DNA from: Caryophanales bacterium UBA5729
GTDB lineage: Bacteria; Bacillota_I; Bacilli_A; Izemoplasmatales; Hujiaoplasmataceae
Assembly: GCA_002419505.1 (NCBI GenBank)
Contig: DIGF01000033.1
Coordinates: forward strand, 14,614-78,613
Direction of reading: 5' to 3'
Length of the DNA: 64,000 bases
Shown: positions 18,718 to 26,257 of the stretch, in pieces
How positions within the stretch are numbered: position 1 is the stretch's first letter
Layout: the number at the start of each line of letters is the position of its first letter
Translations under genes and position numbers: made by a program
The notes under the pieces: model-generated
What the model was told of the DNA's origin: nothing
Databases searched by the model: none
What the model saw: only the letters and a program-made list of their open reading frames with translations

Positions 18718-20088
18718 ATGAAGAAATTATTATTGTTATTTTCACTTGTAGCTTTTGGACTTGTATTAGTAGGATGCAACGGTACAACTACTGCTGCACC
18801 AACAACACAAGCACCAACTACACAAGCACCAACGACTGAAGAAGGAGAACAAACTTCTCAAGGTGTCACAGACACTACTATCAAAGTTGGTAACACAGCA
18901 GCAGTTACTGGATATTTCGCAGCTGTAGGTGTTCCTTTCAACGACGCTATCAAAGCAGTATTTAAAGAAGTAAATGATGCTGGTGGTATCGATGGAAGAA
19001 CAATCCAATTCCTAAGCTATGATGATCAATTCAACGCTGAATTAGGTGTTACTTACACTGAAACACTAGTTGAACAAGATGAAGTATTTGCTCTTGTAGG
19101 TCACTTTGGAACGCCAACTGTTGGAGCTACTTTAAACTACATCCAACAAAAAGGTATACCAATGGTTTATGCAGCAACTGGTATTAACTCACTTTATTTC
19201 CAAGAATCAGTTGGAAATCCAGTTATGGCTGTTCAACCAATCTACATCACTGATGGAAGAATCATGACTGCTCGCGCAGTTAAAGAAGCTCTTTACGGTG
19301 TGAACGAAGATCAAAACATTGCAGCAGATGCAAAATATGGTGTTCTATACACTAATGACGATGTTGGTAATTCAATTAAAGCTGGGGTTGAAATCGAATT
19401 CGCAGAACTAGGCATTCCTACTTCAAGAATTTATTACATTCCAGTATCAGAATTAACAATTGACACTGCAGTTCAATTACTTAAATCTTACGCAGTATCA
19501 TCAGTAATCTTAGCTATGAACCAAGGACCATTCGCTTGGACACTTACTTCAATGTATAACCAAGAATTAAATGTTCCAGTATTCACTTCATATGTTAACG
19601 CTGACGTTACAGCTGTTGACCACACACAATACAACCCATTACGTCCAATCTATACAAACGCATGGGTAGATGTATTCTCAACAGAAGGTCAAGCAGGAGT
19701 AGCAGCTTATATCGCTACTATTCAACAAGCAGATTTAGATGAAGCTACAAAAACTGCATATTTCGGAAACTCATTCGCTATTGCTGGTTATATCGCAGCT
19801 AAAGTATTCGTAGAAGGCTTATTAAGAGTTGAAGCTAACGGCGACGTACTTAACTGGGAAAACTATATTGCCGCAATGGAAGAAGGCCCAATTGACATTC
19901 CAATGGGTGGTACAGTAGATTTCAGTGGTGGAAAACGTTGGGGTATCGCTTCAATGTCATTACTAAAATATACTTACGGTTTAGGTGACAATCCAGCTAC
20001 ACCAGATGTAGTTGAAGATGACTTCTTAACAGAAGCTTTCATTAAAGTTAGAGAAATCGAAACAATCGAAGAAATCGAAGCAAAATAA
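18718..20088 (+). CDS. Liv-type ABC transporter substrate-binding lipoprotein (LivK-like)
   Basis: A 456-residue lipoprotein. The signal peptide ends in a lipobox (LVLVGCNG, Cys about 19). A low-complexity linker of APTTQ repeats follows (about 24-42), then a periplasmic-binding-protein type 1 fold (TTIKVGNTAAVTGYFAAVG; VFALVGHFGTPTVGATLNYI). It captures the substrate outside the membrane for LivHMGF. Codon use is more regular than in its neighbours, consistent with high expression. A ribosome site AAGGAG precedes the ATG. The ligand is not known; pocket residues cannot be assigned from sequence alone. Confidence 0.95.
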   Translation: MKKLLLLFSLVAFGLVLVGCNGTTTAAPTTQAPTTQAPTTEEGEQTSQGVTDTTIKVGNTAAVTGYFAAVGVPFNDAIKAVFKEVNDAGGIDGRTIQFLSYDDQFNAELGVTYTETLVEQDEVFALVGHFGTPTVGATLNYIQQKGIPMVYAATGINSLYFQESVGNPVMAVQPIYITDGRIMTARAVKEALYGVNEDQNIAADAKYGVLYTNDDVGNSIKAGVEIEFAELGIPTSRIYYIPVSELTIDTAVQLLKSYAVSSVILAMNQGPFAWTLTSMYNQELNVPVFTSYVNADVTAVDHTQYNPLRPIYTNAWVDVFSTEGQAGVAAYIATIQQADLDEATKTAYFGNSFAIAGYIAAKVFVEGLLRVEANGDVLNWENYIAAMEEGPIDIPMGGTVDFSGGKRWGIASMSLLKYTYGLGDNPATPDVVEDDFLTEAFIKVREIETIEEIEAK

Positions 20089-20105
20089 TTAACATACTAT
20101 AAGGT

Positions 20106-20131
20106 ATAGGGAGAGTTAATTCTCTCCCTAT
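20106..20131 (+). other. Stable hairpin after livK without U-tract
   Basis: The 10-bp stem ATAGGGAGAG/CTCTCCCTAT with loop TTAATT lies between livK and the CoA-transferase gene. The following bases (CAACC) are not T-rich. It probably protects the livK mRNA 3' end or reduces downstream expression. Confidence 0.6.
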
Positions 20132-20168
20132 CAACCTTTAGTAACATCTCAAGAGAGGAAAAAAACCT

Positions 20169-21485
20169 ATGAAAAATCCCAAATACGTTAATATCCAAGA
20201 AGTAATTGATTTAGTCAAAAGCGACCAACAAATTATCGTTGGCTCAGCAGCGGCGGAACCCCAAGAATTTATGATTAACCTTCACAAAGCTGGTCACAGA
20301 GTAAAAAATGTGACTGTTACTAACTGTTTGCCATTTGCGGATTCCGAGTTTTTTATGGATGAAAAATGGCGCGACTCATTTTTCCTAGACGGCTGGTTCT
20401 ATACCGGTGTATTAAGAAAAATGCATAAACATGGAAATATCTCGTTTATCCCTAATAATTTACATTTTGCCGGGACTAAACGATTACAACATAGAAAAGC
20501 GGATATCTTTGTAACTTCAGCGACAATGCCCGATAAACACGGTTATGTCTCTTTATCACTATCAAATATTTACGAAAAAGAAATCCTTGAACAAGCAGAC
20601 ATCGTTGTCTTAGAGATCAATGAAAAATATCCACGAACTTATGGAGATACTGAAGTTCATATTAGCGATGTTGATTACTTAGTTAAAGTCAACTATGATC
20701 CTCCAATGTTACCTGATGTTGAACCAAATGAAAAAGATGTAATCATCGGTAATTTAATCGCTGAAAAGATTAATGACGGTGATACCATTCAATTAGGAAT
20801 CGGCGGCATTCCTAATGCAGTTGCTAAAGCTTTGGTAAATAAAAAAGATTTAGGAATTCATACTGAAATGTTTACTTCGGGAATGATTGACTTAATTGAA
20901 TCGGGTGCAGCTAACGGCAAGAAAAAGACCTTGCATAAAGGTAAACACGTTTGTTGTTTCGCATTAGGAAATAAACGCCTATATGATTACTTAGATCATA
21001 ATCCGGCAGTTTTAGTTTTACGTGGATCTTATGTAAACGATCCTACAATCATCGGTTTAAACGACAATCAAGTTTCGATTAATTCAACTTTAGAAGTTGA
21101 CTTAACCGGCCAATGTGCTTCTGAATCAATCGGTACAGTTCATTTCAGCGGTACCGGCGGACAAACTGATACAGCGGTCGGTGCGCAGAACTCTAAAAAC
21201 GGAAGGTCTTTTATTTCGCTTTATTCCACAGCTTGGGTAAGAAATCCAGAAACCGGGGAAAAAGAAGAAGTAAGTAAAATTGTTCCAACTTTAAAACCAG
21301 GTGCAGCAGTATCTTTATCAAGAAATGATGTTGATTATGTTGTGACTGAATATGGTATCGTCAGTCTCAGAGGTACCAACATCAGAGAAAGAGCAAGACT
21401 CTTAATCAGTATCGCACATCCTAAATTTAGAGACGAATTAAAAAAAGAAGCGATAAAGGCAGGATTTATCCATGAGCATTTTTAA
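20169..21485 (+). CDS. Acetyl-CoA hydrolase/transferase family CoA-transferase
   Basis: A 438-residue enzyme of the Cat2/AbfT (4-hydroxybutyrate or acetate CoA-transferase) family. Motifs: FVTSATMPDKHGYVSLSLS, GDTIQLGIGGIPNAVAKAL, EMFTSGMIDLIESGA, and the region with the catalytic Glu, LTGQCASESIG. It moves CoA between acetyl-CoA and a carboxylic acid by a glutamyl-CoA thioester. In this operon it is the natural step to activate an acid taken up by the Liv-type importer. The precise acid is not determined. Its 3' end overlaps the next gene by 14 bp. Confidence 0.93.
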   Translation: MKNPKYVNIQEVIDLVKSDQQIIVGSAAAEPQEFMINLHKAGHRVKNVTVTNCLPFADSEFFMDEKWRDSFFLDGWFYTGVLRKMHKHGNISFIPNNLHFAGTKRLQHRKADIFVTSATMPDKHGYVSLSLSNIYEKEILEQADIVVLEINEKYPRTYGDTEVHISDVDYLVKVNYDPPMLPDVEPNEKDVIIGNLIAEKINDGDTIQLGIGGIPNAVAKALVNKKDLGIHTEMFTSGMIDLIESGAANGKKKTLHKGKHVCCFALGNKRLYDYLDHNPAVLVLRGSYVNDPTIIGLNDNQVSINSTLEVDLTGQCASESIGTVHFSGTGGQTDTAVGAQNSKNGRSFISLYSTAWVRNPETGEKEEVSKIVPTLKPGAAVSLSRNDVDYVVTEYGIVSLRGTNIRERARLLISIAHPKFRDELKKEAIKAGFIHEHF

Positions 21486-22296
21486 ATATCAAAATCAAGA
21501 TATTTTCTATGAAATCGATGGAGAGGATAACAAACCAAAACTCTTGATTCTCAACGGCATTATGATGTCAACTAAATCTTGGATCCCTTTTGTGGATACG
21601 CTTAAAGAACATTTTCAACTAATCAGACTAGATATGTTTGACCAAGGTCAATCAGTAAAACTAGATTATTTTTATACTCAAGAGATTCAAATTAACTTAA
21701 TCAAAGCTTTACTTGATTATTTAAAAGTTAACCAAATTAACATTGCCGGAATTAGCTATGGTGGTGAGATTGGTTTACTGTTTGCTTGTAGTTTTCCTAA
21801 TCTCGTAAAACGTTTGATGCTTTTTAATTCTTCAGCTTATACAAATCCTTGGCTTAAAGATATTGGCGACGGGTGGATTAAAGCTGGAGAGAAAAGAGAC
21901 GGTGCTTTATATTATAAAACAACGATTCCGGTAATCTATTCTTCCAAGTATTATGAAGAAAAACTAGAATGGATGCAAAACCGGGAAAAGGTCTTATTAC
22001 CGGTCTTTTCCAATCCAATATTTTTAGACGCTATGGAAAGATTAACTAGAAGTGCTGAAAGTTTTGACGTAAGAAACAACCTTAAAGATTTAAACTTACC
22101 AGTCTTGATTGTGACTGCCGAACAAGATATTTTAACCCCGAGGAAAGATCAAGAGTATCTATATAAAAACATTAAAAATGCTAATTGGGTAATCATTCCT
22201 GAGGTGGGTCACGCTTCGATGTATGAGAACCCAAGTATCTTTACAACTCTGATAACAGGTTTCTTTTTAATTAAAGATATAGAATATAAAATTTAA
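21472..22296 (+). CDS. Alpha/beta hydrolase 1
   Basis: A 274-residue hydrolase with the nucleophile elbow GISYGGEIG (Ser about 96), an acid at about 218 (VTAEQDILTPR) and the terminal His in VGHASMYENP. It is related to the haloperoxidase, lactonase and esterase group. It overlaps the CoA-transferase and is 13 bp before a second hydrolase, so the three are coupled. A thioesterase or hydroxyacid-ester hydrolase role fits the operon, but the substrate is unknown. Confidence 0.88.
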   Translation: MSIFKYQNQDIFYEIDGEDNKPKLLILNGIMMSTKSWIPFVDTLKEHFQLIRLDMFDQGQSVKLDYFYTQEIQINLIKALLDYLKVNQINIAGISYGGEIGLLFACSFPNLVKRLMLFNSSAYTNPWLKDIGDGWIKAGEKRDGALYYKTTIPVIYSSKYYEEKLEWMQNREKVLLPVFSNPIFLDAMERLTRSAESFDVRNNLKDLNLPVLIVTAEQDILTPRKDQEYLYKNIKNANWVIIPEVGHASMYENPSIFTTLITGFFLIKDIEYKI

Positions 22297-22309
22297 GGAG
22301 TTGATTAGT

Positions 22310-23194
22310 TTGAAAAAGAAATATGTTCGCTTAGCGAACGATGAAACCTATGCTTACTTAGAAAAAGGTTCGGGCGATAAACACTTAATCTTAGTTCACG
22401 GCAATTTTTCTTCAGGTGTATATTACAAACCGCTTCTTGATCGTTTACCAGAAGACATTCACACCTTTGCAATTGATATGCGAGGTTTTGGTGATTCGAC
22501 ATATGAAAAGCCAGTGATGTCATTAAAAGATTTAGCAGATGATTTAAACCTGTTTATGAAGGCAATGAAGATTGCTGAAGCTGATATTGTTGGTTGGTCT
22601 TTAGGTGGCGGAGTGGTAATGGAATTTGCAGCTCATTATCCTGAACAAATTACAAGTCTTGTTTTAATAGCCTCAACTACTTATAAGGGTTATCCTGTTT
22701 TTAAAAAAGGCGAGAATAACCAACCTTTAATTGGTCGGGTCTACTCATCAAGAGCAGAAATGGCCAATGACCCGATTCAAGTCAAACCTTTACTTGATGC
22801 CTTAAAAACACAAAACTTAGAATTTTTAAAGTACATTTACAACTTAACCATCTATACTTATAACAAACCGAGTGATGAAGATAACTTACTCTATTTAACT
22901 GATTCTTTAAAGCAAAGAAACTTAGTTGACGTTGATTTTGCCCTAGCAAGTTTAAATATGGGTAAAGACCACAATCTTTATTCACCAGGACAAAACACAA
23001 TAGATAAAATAAAATGCCCAGTTTTGCATGTTTGGGGATCACATGATATCACAGTCCCTGAATACATGGTATTGGATAATTTTAAAGCTCTAGAAGATGT
23101 CTCAACTTATGTCAAATTTGATCAATGCGGACATTCACCTTTAGTAGATAAACCAGACGAATTAACAAAAGTTATTCTTGATTTTATCAAGTAG
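22310..23194 (+). CDS. Alpha/beta hydrolase 2 (TTG start)
   Basis: A 294-residue hydrolase with the oxyanion strand LVHGNFSSG, nucleophile elbow GWSLGGGVV, acid in VWGSHDITVP and His in CGHSPLVDKP. I chose the TTG at 22310 because AAGGAG ends 9 bp upstream, while the TTG at 22301 directly abuts that site. It is the last gene of the thiolase-liv operon. Only about 44% identity-level similarity to its neighbour is suggested by eye, so a recent duplication is unlikely. The substrate is unknown. Confidence 0.87.
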   Translation: MKKKYVRLANDETYAYLEKGSGDKHLILVHGNFSSGVYYKPLLDRLPEDIHTFAIDMRGFGDSTYEKPVMSLKDLADDLNLFMKAMKIAEADIVGWSLGGGVVMEFAAHYPEQITSLVLIASTTYKGYPVFKKGENNQPLIGRVYSSRAEMANDPIQVKPLLDALKTQNLEFLKYIYNLTIYTYNKPSDEDNLLYLTDSLKQRNLVDVDFALASLNMGKDHNLYSPGQNTIDKIKCPVLHVWGSHDITVPEYMVLDNFKALEDVSTYVKFDQCGHSPLVDKPDELTKVILDFIK

Positions 23195-23225
23195 CTTTTT
23201 ATAATTTTTTCTTCCTTTTATAAAT

Positions 23226-23263
23226 GGAGCGCTTTCGTGATAATGGGGCGGAGAAAGCGCTCC
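23226..23263. repeat. 11-bp inverted repeat containing AGCGCT
   Basis: GGAGCGCTTTC (23226-23236) and GAAAGCGCTCC (23253-23263) are perfect inverted copies with a 16-bp loop. No T-tract follows directly, so it is not a classical terminator, though it lies at the operon end. Each arm contains a cre-like AAAGCGCT core. Confidence 0.75.
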
Positions 23264-23304
23264 GATAAAAGGGAATATTTTTTTGCCAAATTAATACAAA
23301 ATGC

Positions 23305-23333
23305 TTGACAAATAGATTTGACTATAATATAAT
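23305..23333 (+). promoter_or_regulatory. Promoter of the riboswitch-controlled SipW/TasA locus
   Basis: -35 TTGACA (23305-23310) and -10 TATAAT (23328-23333) with a 17-bp spacer. Transcription should begin near 23340, exactly at the start of the c-di-GMP aptamer. Confidence 0.9.
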
Positions 23334-23339
23334 CAACTT

Positions 23340-23416
23340 GTAAATAGCAAAACTAGCGAAAGTTAGTGACGCAAAGCTATAGGGCCTTCGATAGATGGTA
23401 GCCAGTTGCCGTTATC
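23340..23416 (+). promoter_or_regulatory. c-di-GMP-I (GEMM-I) riboswitch aptamer
   Basis: The conserved GEMM-I elements appear in order: AGCAAAAC, a GCGAAAGT hairpin with a GAAA tetraloop, GTGACGCAAAGC, AGGGCC, then GGTAGCCAGTTGCCG. They match the Vibrio Vc2 and Bacillus-type aptamers in sequence and spacing. The last helix pairs GATA and GGTA with TGCC and TATC. The TGCC and TATC strand is also used by the downstream terminator at 23407-23438, so ligand binding should prevent termination (ON switch). It precedes a secreted-protein locus and complements the GGDEF-EAL genes at 5114-9190. Confidence 0.93.
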
Positions 23417-23438
23417 TTTTAAAGATGAGGGCATTTTT
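23407..23438 (+). terminator. Riboswitch expression-platform terminator
   Basis: TGCC (23407-23410) pairs with GGCA (23430-23433) and ATCTT with AAGAT around loop TTA, with one mismatch between; five T follow. The 5' strand overlaps the 3' end of the aptamer, so aptamer and terminator exclude each other. Confidence 0.75.
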
Positions 23439-23477
23439 AATTTCTTAGGCATTGATACCTAACTAGAAAAAAATGTA

Positions 23478-23502
23478 CACTCACTAGGTGATGGCTTTTT
23501 TT
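23478..23502 (+). terminator. Second terminator-like hairpin in the same leader
   Basis: TCAC/GTGA around TAG, with a bulge and an outer CA/TG pair, is followed within two bases by seven T. A run of seven A at 23467-23473 can pair with the T-run, extending the stem. It could be a tandem terminator. Confidence 0.5.
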
Positions 23503-23545
23503 CTATAGTAAGTCAGAAAAAGAATGGGGGGATCCGTTTGCGAAT

Positions 23546-24310
23546 ATGAGCCAAAAAGTTAAATTAGCTAGTCATATTGTAAATGCCTCTAAGGCCGCAA
23601 AAATCGCTAAAGCAAGTCGTCTTGGCATTGTCGTAAGCGCCGTCCTCGTCTTTCTAATCTTCTCGATTTCCTACTATGGGACGATGGTTGGTAATTTCAC
23701 CTTCAGTGTTGACGGTTTCGCAAGAGATGCAGGCATTACCATGTATGAATACGCAGATAGAAAAGAGTTTAGAACAAGAATAGTTTCTGAAAAAGTTGAA
23801 GACAACCATGGAATGACAGGTTACTGTGGGACTGAGTATTATGATGGTTCCTACGGTGAGGAAGTATGTATTCCTGATGATGATGTATTAGGAGTAGATG
23901 GTCCTAACAACGGCGAATCTTACATCGCACACACATTTTATGTTGAAAATGCCGGCGATTACATGATTGACCTAAGCGCAACGATTAATATTTTATCTGC
24001 AGTTAGAGGTGCAGAAGAAGCTCTAAGAGTACGGGTGATCATTAACGGTGTTGGAGTTACTTATGCTAAAGTTCAATCTGAAAGAGGAGTATCGCCTGGA
24101 GAATTAGAACCCTTGACAGAAAGTTTTTACAGTATTGATAAAGTCTTTTACCAAGAATTTCTAGAAATGGATGTTGGAGAATTTATCAAAGTTACAGTGG
24201 TTGTATGGTATGAAGGAACAGACGCCGATCATACAAATGATTTATTTGGAGGCGGAATAAAATTAGACATGAAATTTTCAGTCACAAATGTTTACAAAGA
24301 TAGGCTTTAA
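23546..24310 (+). CDS. Riboswitch-controlled secreted protein, possible TasA/camelysin-like
   Basis: A 254-residue protein with a positively charged N-terminus of about 25 residues and one hydrophobic segment at about 26-48 (LGIVVSAVLVFLIFSISYYG). The remainder is predicted as extracellular beta structure, with a Cys pair about 14 residues apart (GYCGTE and EVCIPD) that could form a disulfide. It is the first gene after the c-di-GMP riboswitch. I do not recognise a firm family. Position next to SipW-type peptidases and a second protein with a SipW-type signal suggests a TasA or camelysin-like matrix or fibre protein, but this is by context. The ribosome site GGGGGGATC is 12 nt upstream. Confidence 0.75.
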   Translation: MSQKVKLASHIVNASKAAKIAKASRLGIVVSAVLVFLIFSISYYGTMVGNFTFSVDGFARDAGITMYEYADRKEFRTRIVSEKVEDNHGMTGYCGTEYYDGSYGEEVCIPDDDVLGVDGPNNGESYIAHTFYVENAGDYMIDLSATINILSAVRGAEEALRVRVIINGVGVTYAKVQSERGVSPGELEPLTESFYSIDKVFYQEFLEMDVGEFIKVTVVVWYEGTDADHTNDLFGGGIKLDMKFSVTNVYKDRL

Positions 24311-24313
24311 TTT

Positions 24314-24343
24314 TTGATTACAAAAATGTATAATAAATATAAT
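24314..24343 (+). promoter_or_regulatory. Possible internal promoter before the second secreted gene
   Basis: TTGATT (24314-24319) and TATAAT (24338-24343) with 18-bp spacing, followed by AAAGGAG and the ATG at 24369. The -35 is weak. Confidence 0.4.
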
Positions 24344-24368
24344 ATGAAATAATAAAGGAGAAAAATTT

Positions 24369-25313
24369 ATGAAAAATTTAAGAAACAAAGTGATTCTTTC
24401 AGGAATCGTATTACTATTTGCGTTTATCGCAACAATTGGTTCGACTTATGCATGGTTTACAGTTTCATCAACGGCTACAGTCAGTGAGATAACATTAAAC
24501 GTTCAAGCTGAAGAAAACTTGTTGATAAAAATTGTACCATATAATGAAGGATCAGGGACTTTTGCGCCTGATTATAGTCTAAACCCTGCAGGATATCAAT
24601 CTGCAGTTACGCTTGCGCAATTACAAACAGCTGGATATTTGCCTACTGGAACCCCTTGGAGATTATTGCCTTCAACAGTTTTTGCAACAGATGAAGCTAC
24701 TCATGATGATATCAACGAAAGGGTACTCCACTATCTTGGAGATCCTACCGACAGTTTAAGAACTTTAGTAGCTGCTCCATTTAATAACGGATCAAGTGGT
24801 AGATATGTTCAACTTCAATTCATTGTTATGCAGCAATCAGACATTCCTCAAGCTCTTGAAATGAGAACAATTAGAATTTCCGCTTCTTATGGTGTTGGAG
24901 ATGCTAGAAATAACATTGCTGAAGCAGTTAGGTTATCTGTATGGGGAGATGACACGGGTTATCTTGGTCATGACACAGAATACACTCCTTTAATTGGAGC
25001 TCCTTTAACCTTTGGTAGAGACTCGGATTTTGCTTATTCTTTTGCTGGAAGAACAGGTTTTACATTTACCAATTTGGATACTATAGCTCAAATTCGTGAT
25101 GGAATATCCCCACTATATCCAACAGTTATTGATATATATGATGGTTCTTCATGGGTTGATCCAGTTCAAGATGTATTCATTTTACAACCGAATGCTCCTA
25201 CATTAATTACCGTTAATATTTACATAGAAGGTTGGGATGAACAAGCAGATAACTACATTATTGGTGCTGAATTTGATATTTCATTCGCCTTCACAATTGG
25301 AAGTATTGATTAA
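24369..25313 (+). CDS. SipW-type signal peptide protein, TasA-like
   Basis: A 314-residue secreted protein. The N-terminus has a basic start, a hydrophobic core (VILSGIVLLFAFIATIGS) and the motif STYAWFTVSSTATVSEI, the hallmark of signal peptides cleaved by SipW-type peptidases (compare GTYAYF in TasA). The mature part is beta-rich without other recognised domains. It probably forms or joins an extracellular fibre or matrix. It lies downstream of the riboswitch gene and upstream of the first SipW. A stable hairpin follows. Confidence 0.85.
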   Translation: MKNLRNKVILSGIVLLFAFIATIGSTYAWFTVSSTATVSEITLNVQAEENLLIKIVPYNEGSGTFAPDYSLNPAGYQSAVTLAQLQTAGYLPTGTPWRLLPSTVFATDEATHDDINERVLHYLGDPTDSLRTLVAAPFNNGSSGRYVQLQFIVMQQSDIPQALEMRTIRISASYGVGDARNNIAEAVRLSVWGDDTGYLGHDTEYTPLIGAPLTFGRDSDFAYSFAGRTGFTFTNLDTIAQIRDGISPLYPTVIDIYDGSSWVDPVQDVFILQPNAPTLITVNIYIEGWDEQADNYIIGAEFDISFAFTIGSID

Positions 25314-25346
25314 TTCAGTTTAATAACGAATAAAAAACTATAAAAA

Positions 25347-25373
25347 CATAACTTAGGCTTGTCCTAAGTTATG
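25347..25373 (+). terminator. Hairpin after the TasA-like gene
   Basis: A perfect 11-bp stem (CATAACTTAGG with CCTAAGTTATG, loop CTTGT) is followed by TTACCTT, a poor U-tract. It could be a weak terminator or an mRNA end-protecting structure. Confidence 0.55.
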
Positions 25374-25520
25374 TTACCTTATGGGTAAATAACCAAATTA
25401 TATGGTTTAAATTTAAAATAACCAACATTTTTTGGCCATTTCTCAATTTCCTGATGAAAAAAAGATTAATCTGCTATATAATAGTATGATGTAAGTCTTT
25501 TTAGATGAGGAGTGAATTAG

Positions 25521-26222
25521 ATGATGAAAATCGCATTACACAAAGACAAGGTAAAAAAAATATTAAATATTACTTTTTACGTTGTGATATTTATTGTTTT
25601 TGTATACGCAATATTTGGGCTTTTTTCTAAAAAAGAAGGTAACTCTATTTCTTTTTTAGGTATAACGTCAATGTCAGTACAATCTGGATCAATGTCACCT
25701 ACTTTTGAAGAAGGAGATTTGATCTTCGTTAAAACTGACTTTAATCCTAGAGACTTAGTCGAAGGTGATGTTATCACTTACCAAGATTTTAGAATGACAG
25801 AAAACGGAATTGTATCCTATTATAACACTCATAGAATTGAAGATATTGATAAGAGTGGTACGGTATGGCGATTTATTACCAAAGGTGATGCTAATGCCGA
25901 AAATGATCCAAGACAATTATTAGAAAACGAAATCTATGGTGTTTGGACTGAAAGGTCATGGGCAAAATTTGGTGGTTTCATTGATAATTTTACTAACTTT
26001 TTAAAATCAAGTTTGGGATTTTTCCTATTTATTGTTGTGCCATGTTTGGCTTTACTAGTTTATGAAGTTATTAAATTTATGAAAGTTTATGCAGAATATA
26101 ACGTTCAAAAACATACCCATGACAGAGTTAAGATGCAAGAAGAAGCGTTAGCTCAAGCTAGAGCACAACTCGAAGCGGAAGCGAAATCCAAGGCGGATGG
26201 TGTAGAACCGAAAAAAGAATGA
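25521..26222 (+). CDS. sipW: SipW-type (ER-type) signal peptidase I, copy 1
   Basis: A 233-residue membrane peptidase with an N-terminal helix (about 15-34), the catalytic Ser57 in QSGSMSPTFEEGDL, and His104 in YNTHRIEDI in place of the bacterial Lys. This Ser/His pattern is the ER/SipW type. A GDANAENDP region follows. A second helix lies at about 165-185, and a charged tail ends the protein. It should cleave SipW-class signals such as those of the proteins encoded at 24369 and 29479. It starts the six-gene run sipW-AAA-partner-secreted-sipW-walJ. The ATG at 25521 follows GAGGAGTGA; 25524 is an equally possible start. Confidence 0.92.
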   Translation: MMKIALHKDKVKKILNITFYVVIFIVFVYAIFGLFSKKEGNSISFLGITSMSVQSGSMSPTFEEGDLIFVKTDFNPRDLVEGDVITYQDFRMTENGIVSYYNTHRIEDIDKSGTVWRFITKGDANAENDPRQLLENEIYGVWTERSWAKFGGFIDNFTNFLKSSLGFFLFIVVPCLALLVYEVIKFMKVYAEYNVQKHTHDRVKMQEEALAQARAQLEAEAKSKADGVEPKKE

Positions 26223-26253
26223 CATCCCATCGCCTAGATTAATGGAGGGATGT
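26222..26253 (+). promoter_or_regulatory. Intercistronic hairpin overlapping the AAA+ gene ribosome site
   Basis: ACATCCC (26222-26228) pairs with GGGATGT (26247-26253). The 3' arm takes up part of the GGAGGG ribosome site for the ATG at 26258, so folding would reduce its translation. It lies directly after the sipW stop codon. Confidence 0.55.
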
Positions 26254-26257
26254 ATTA

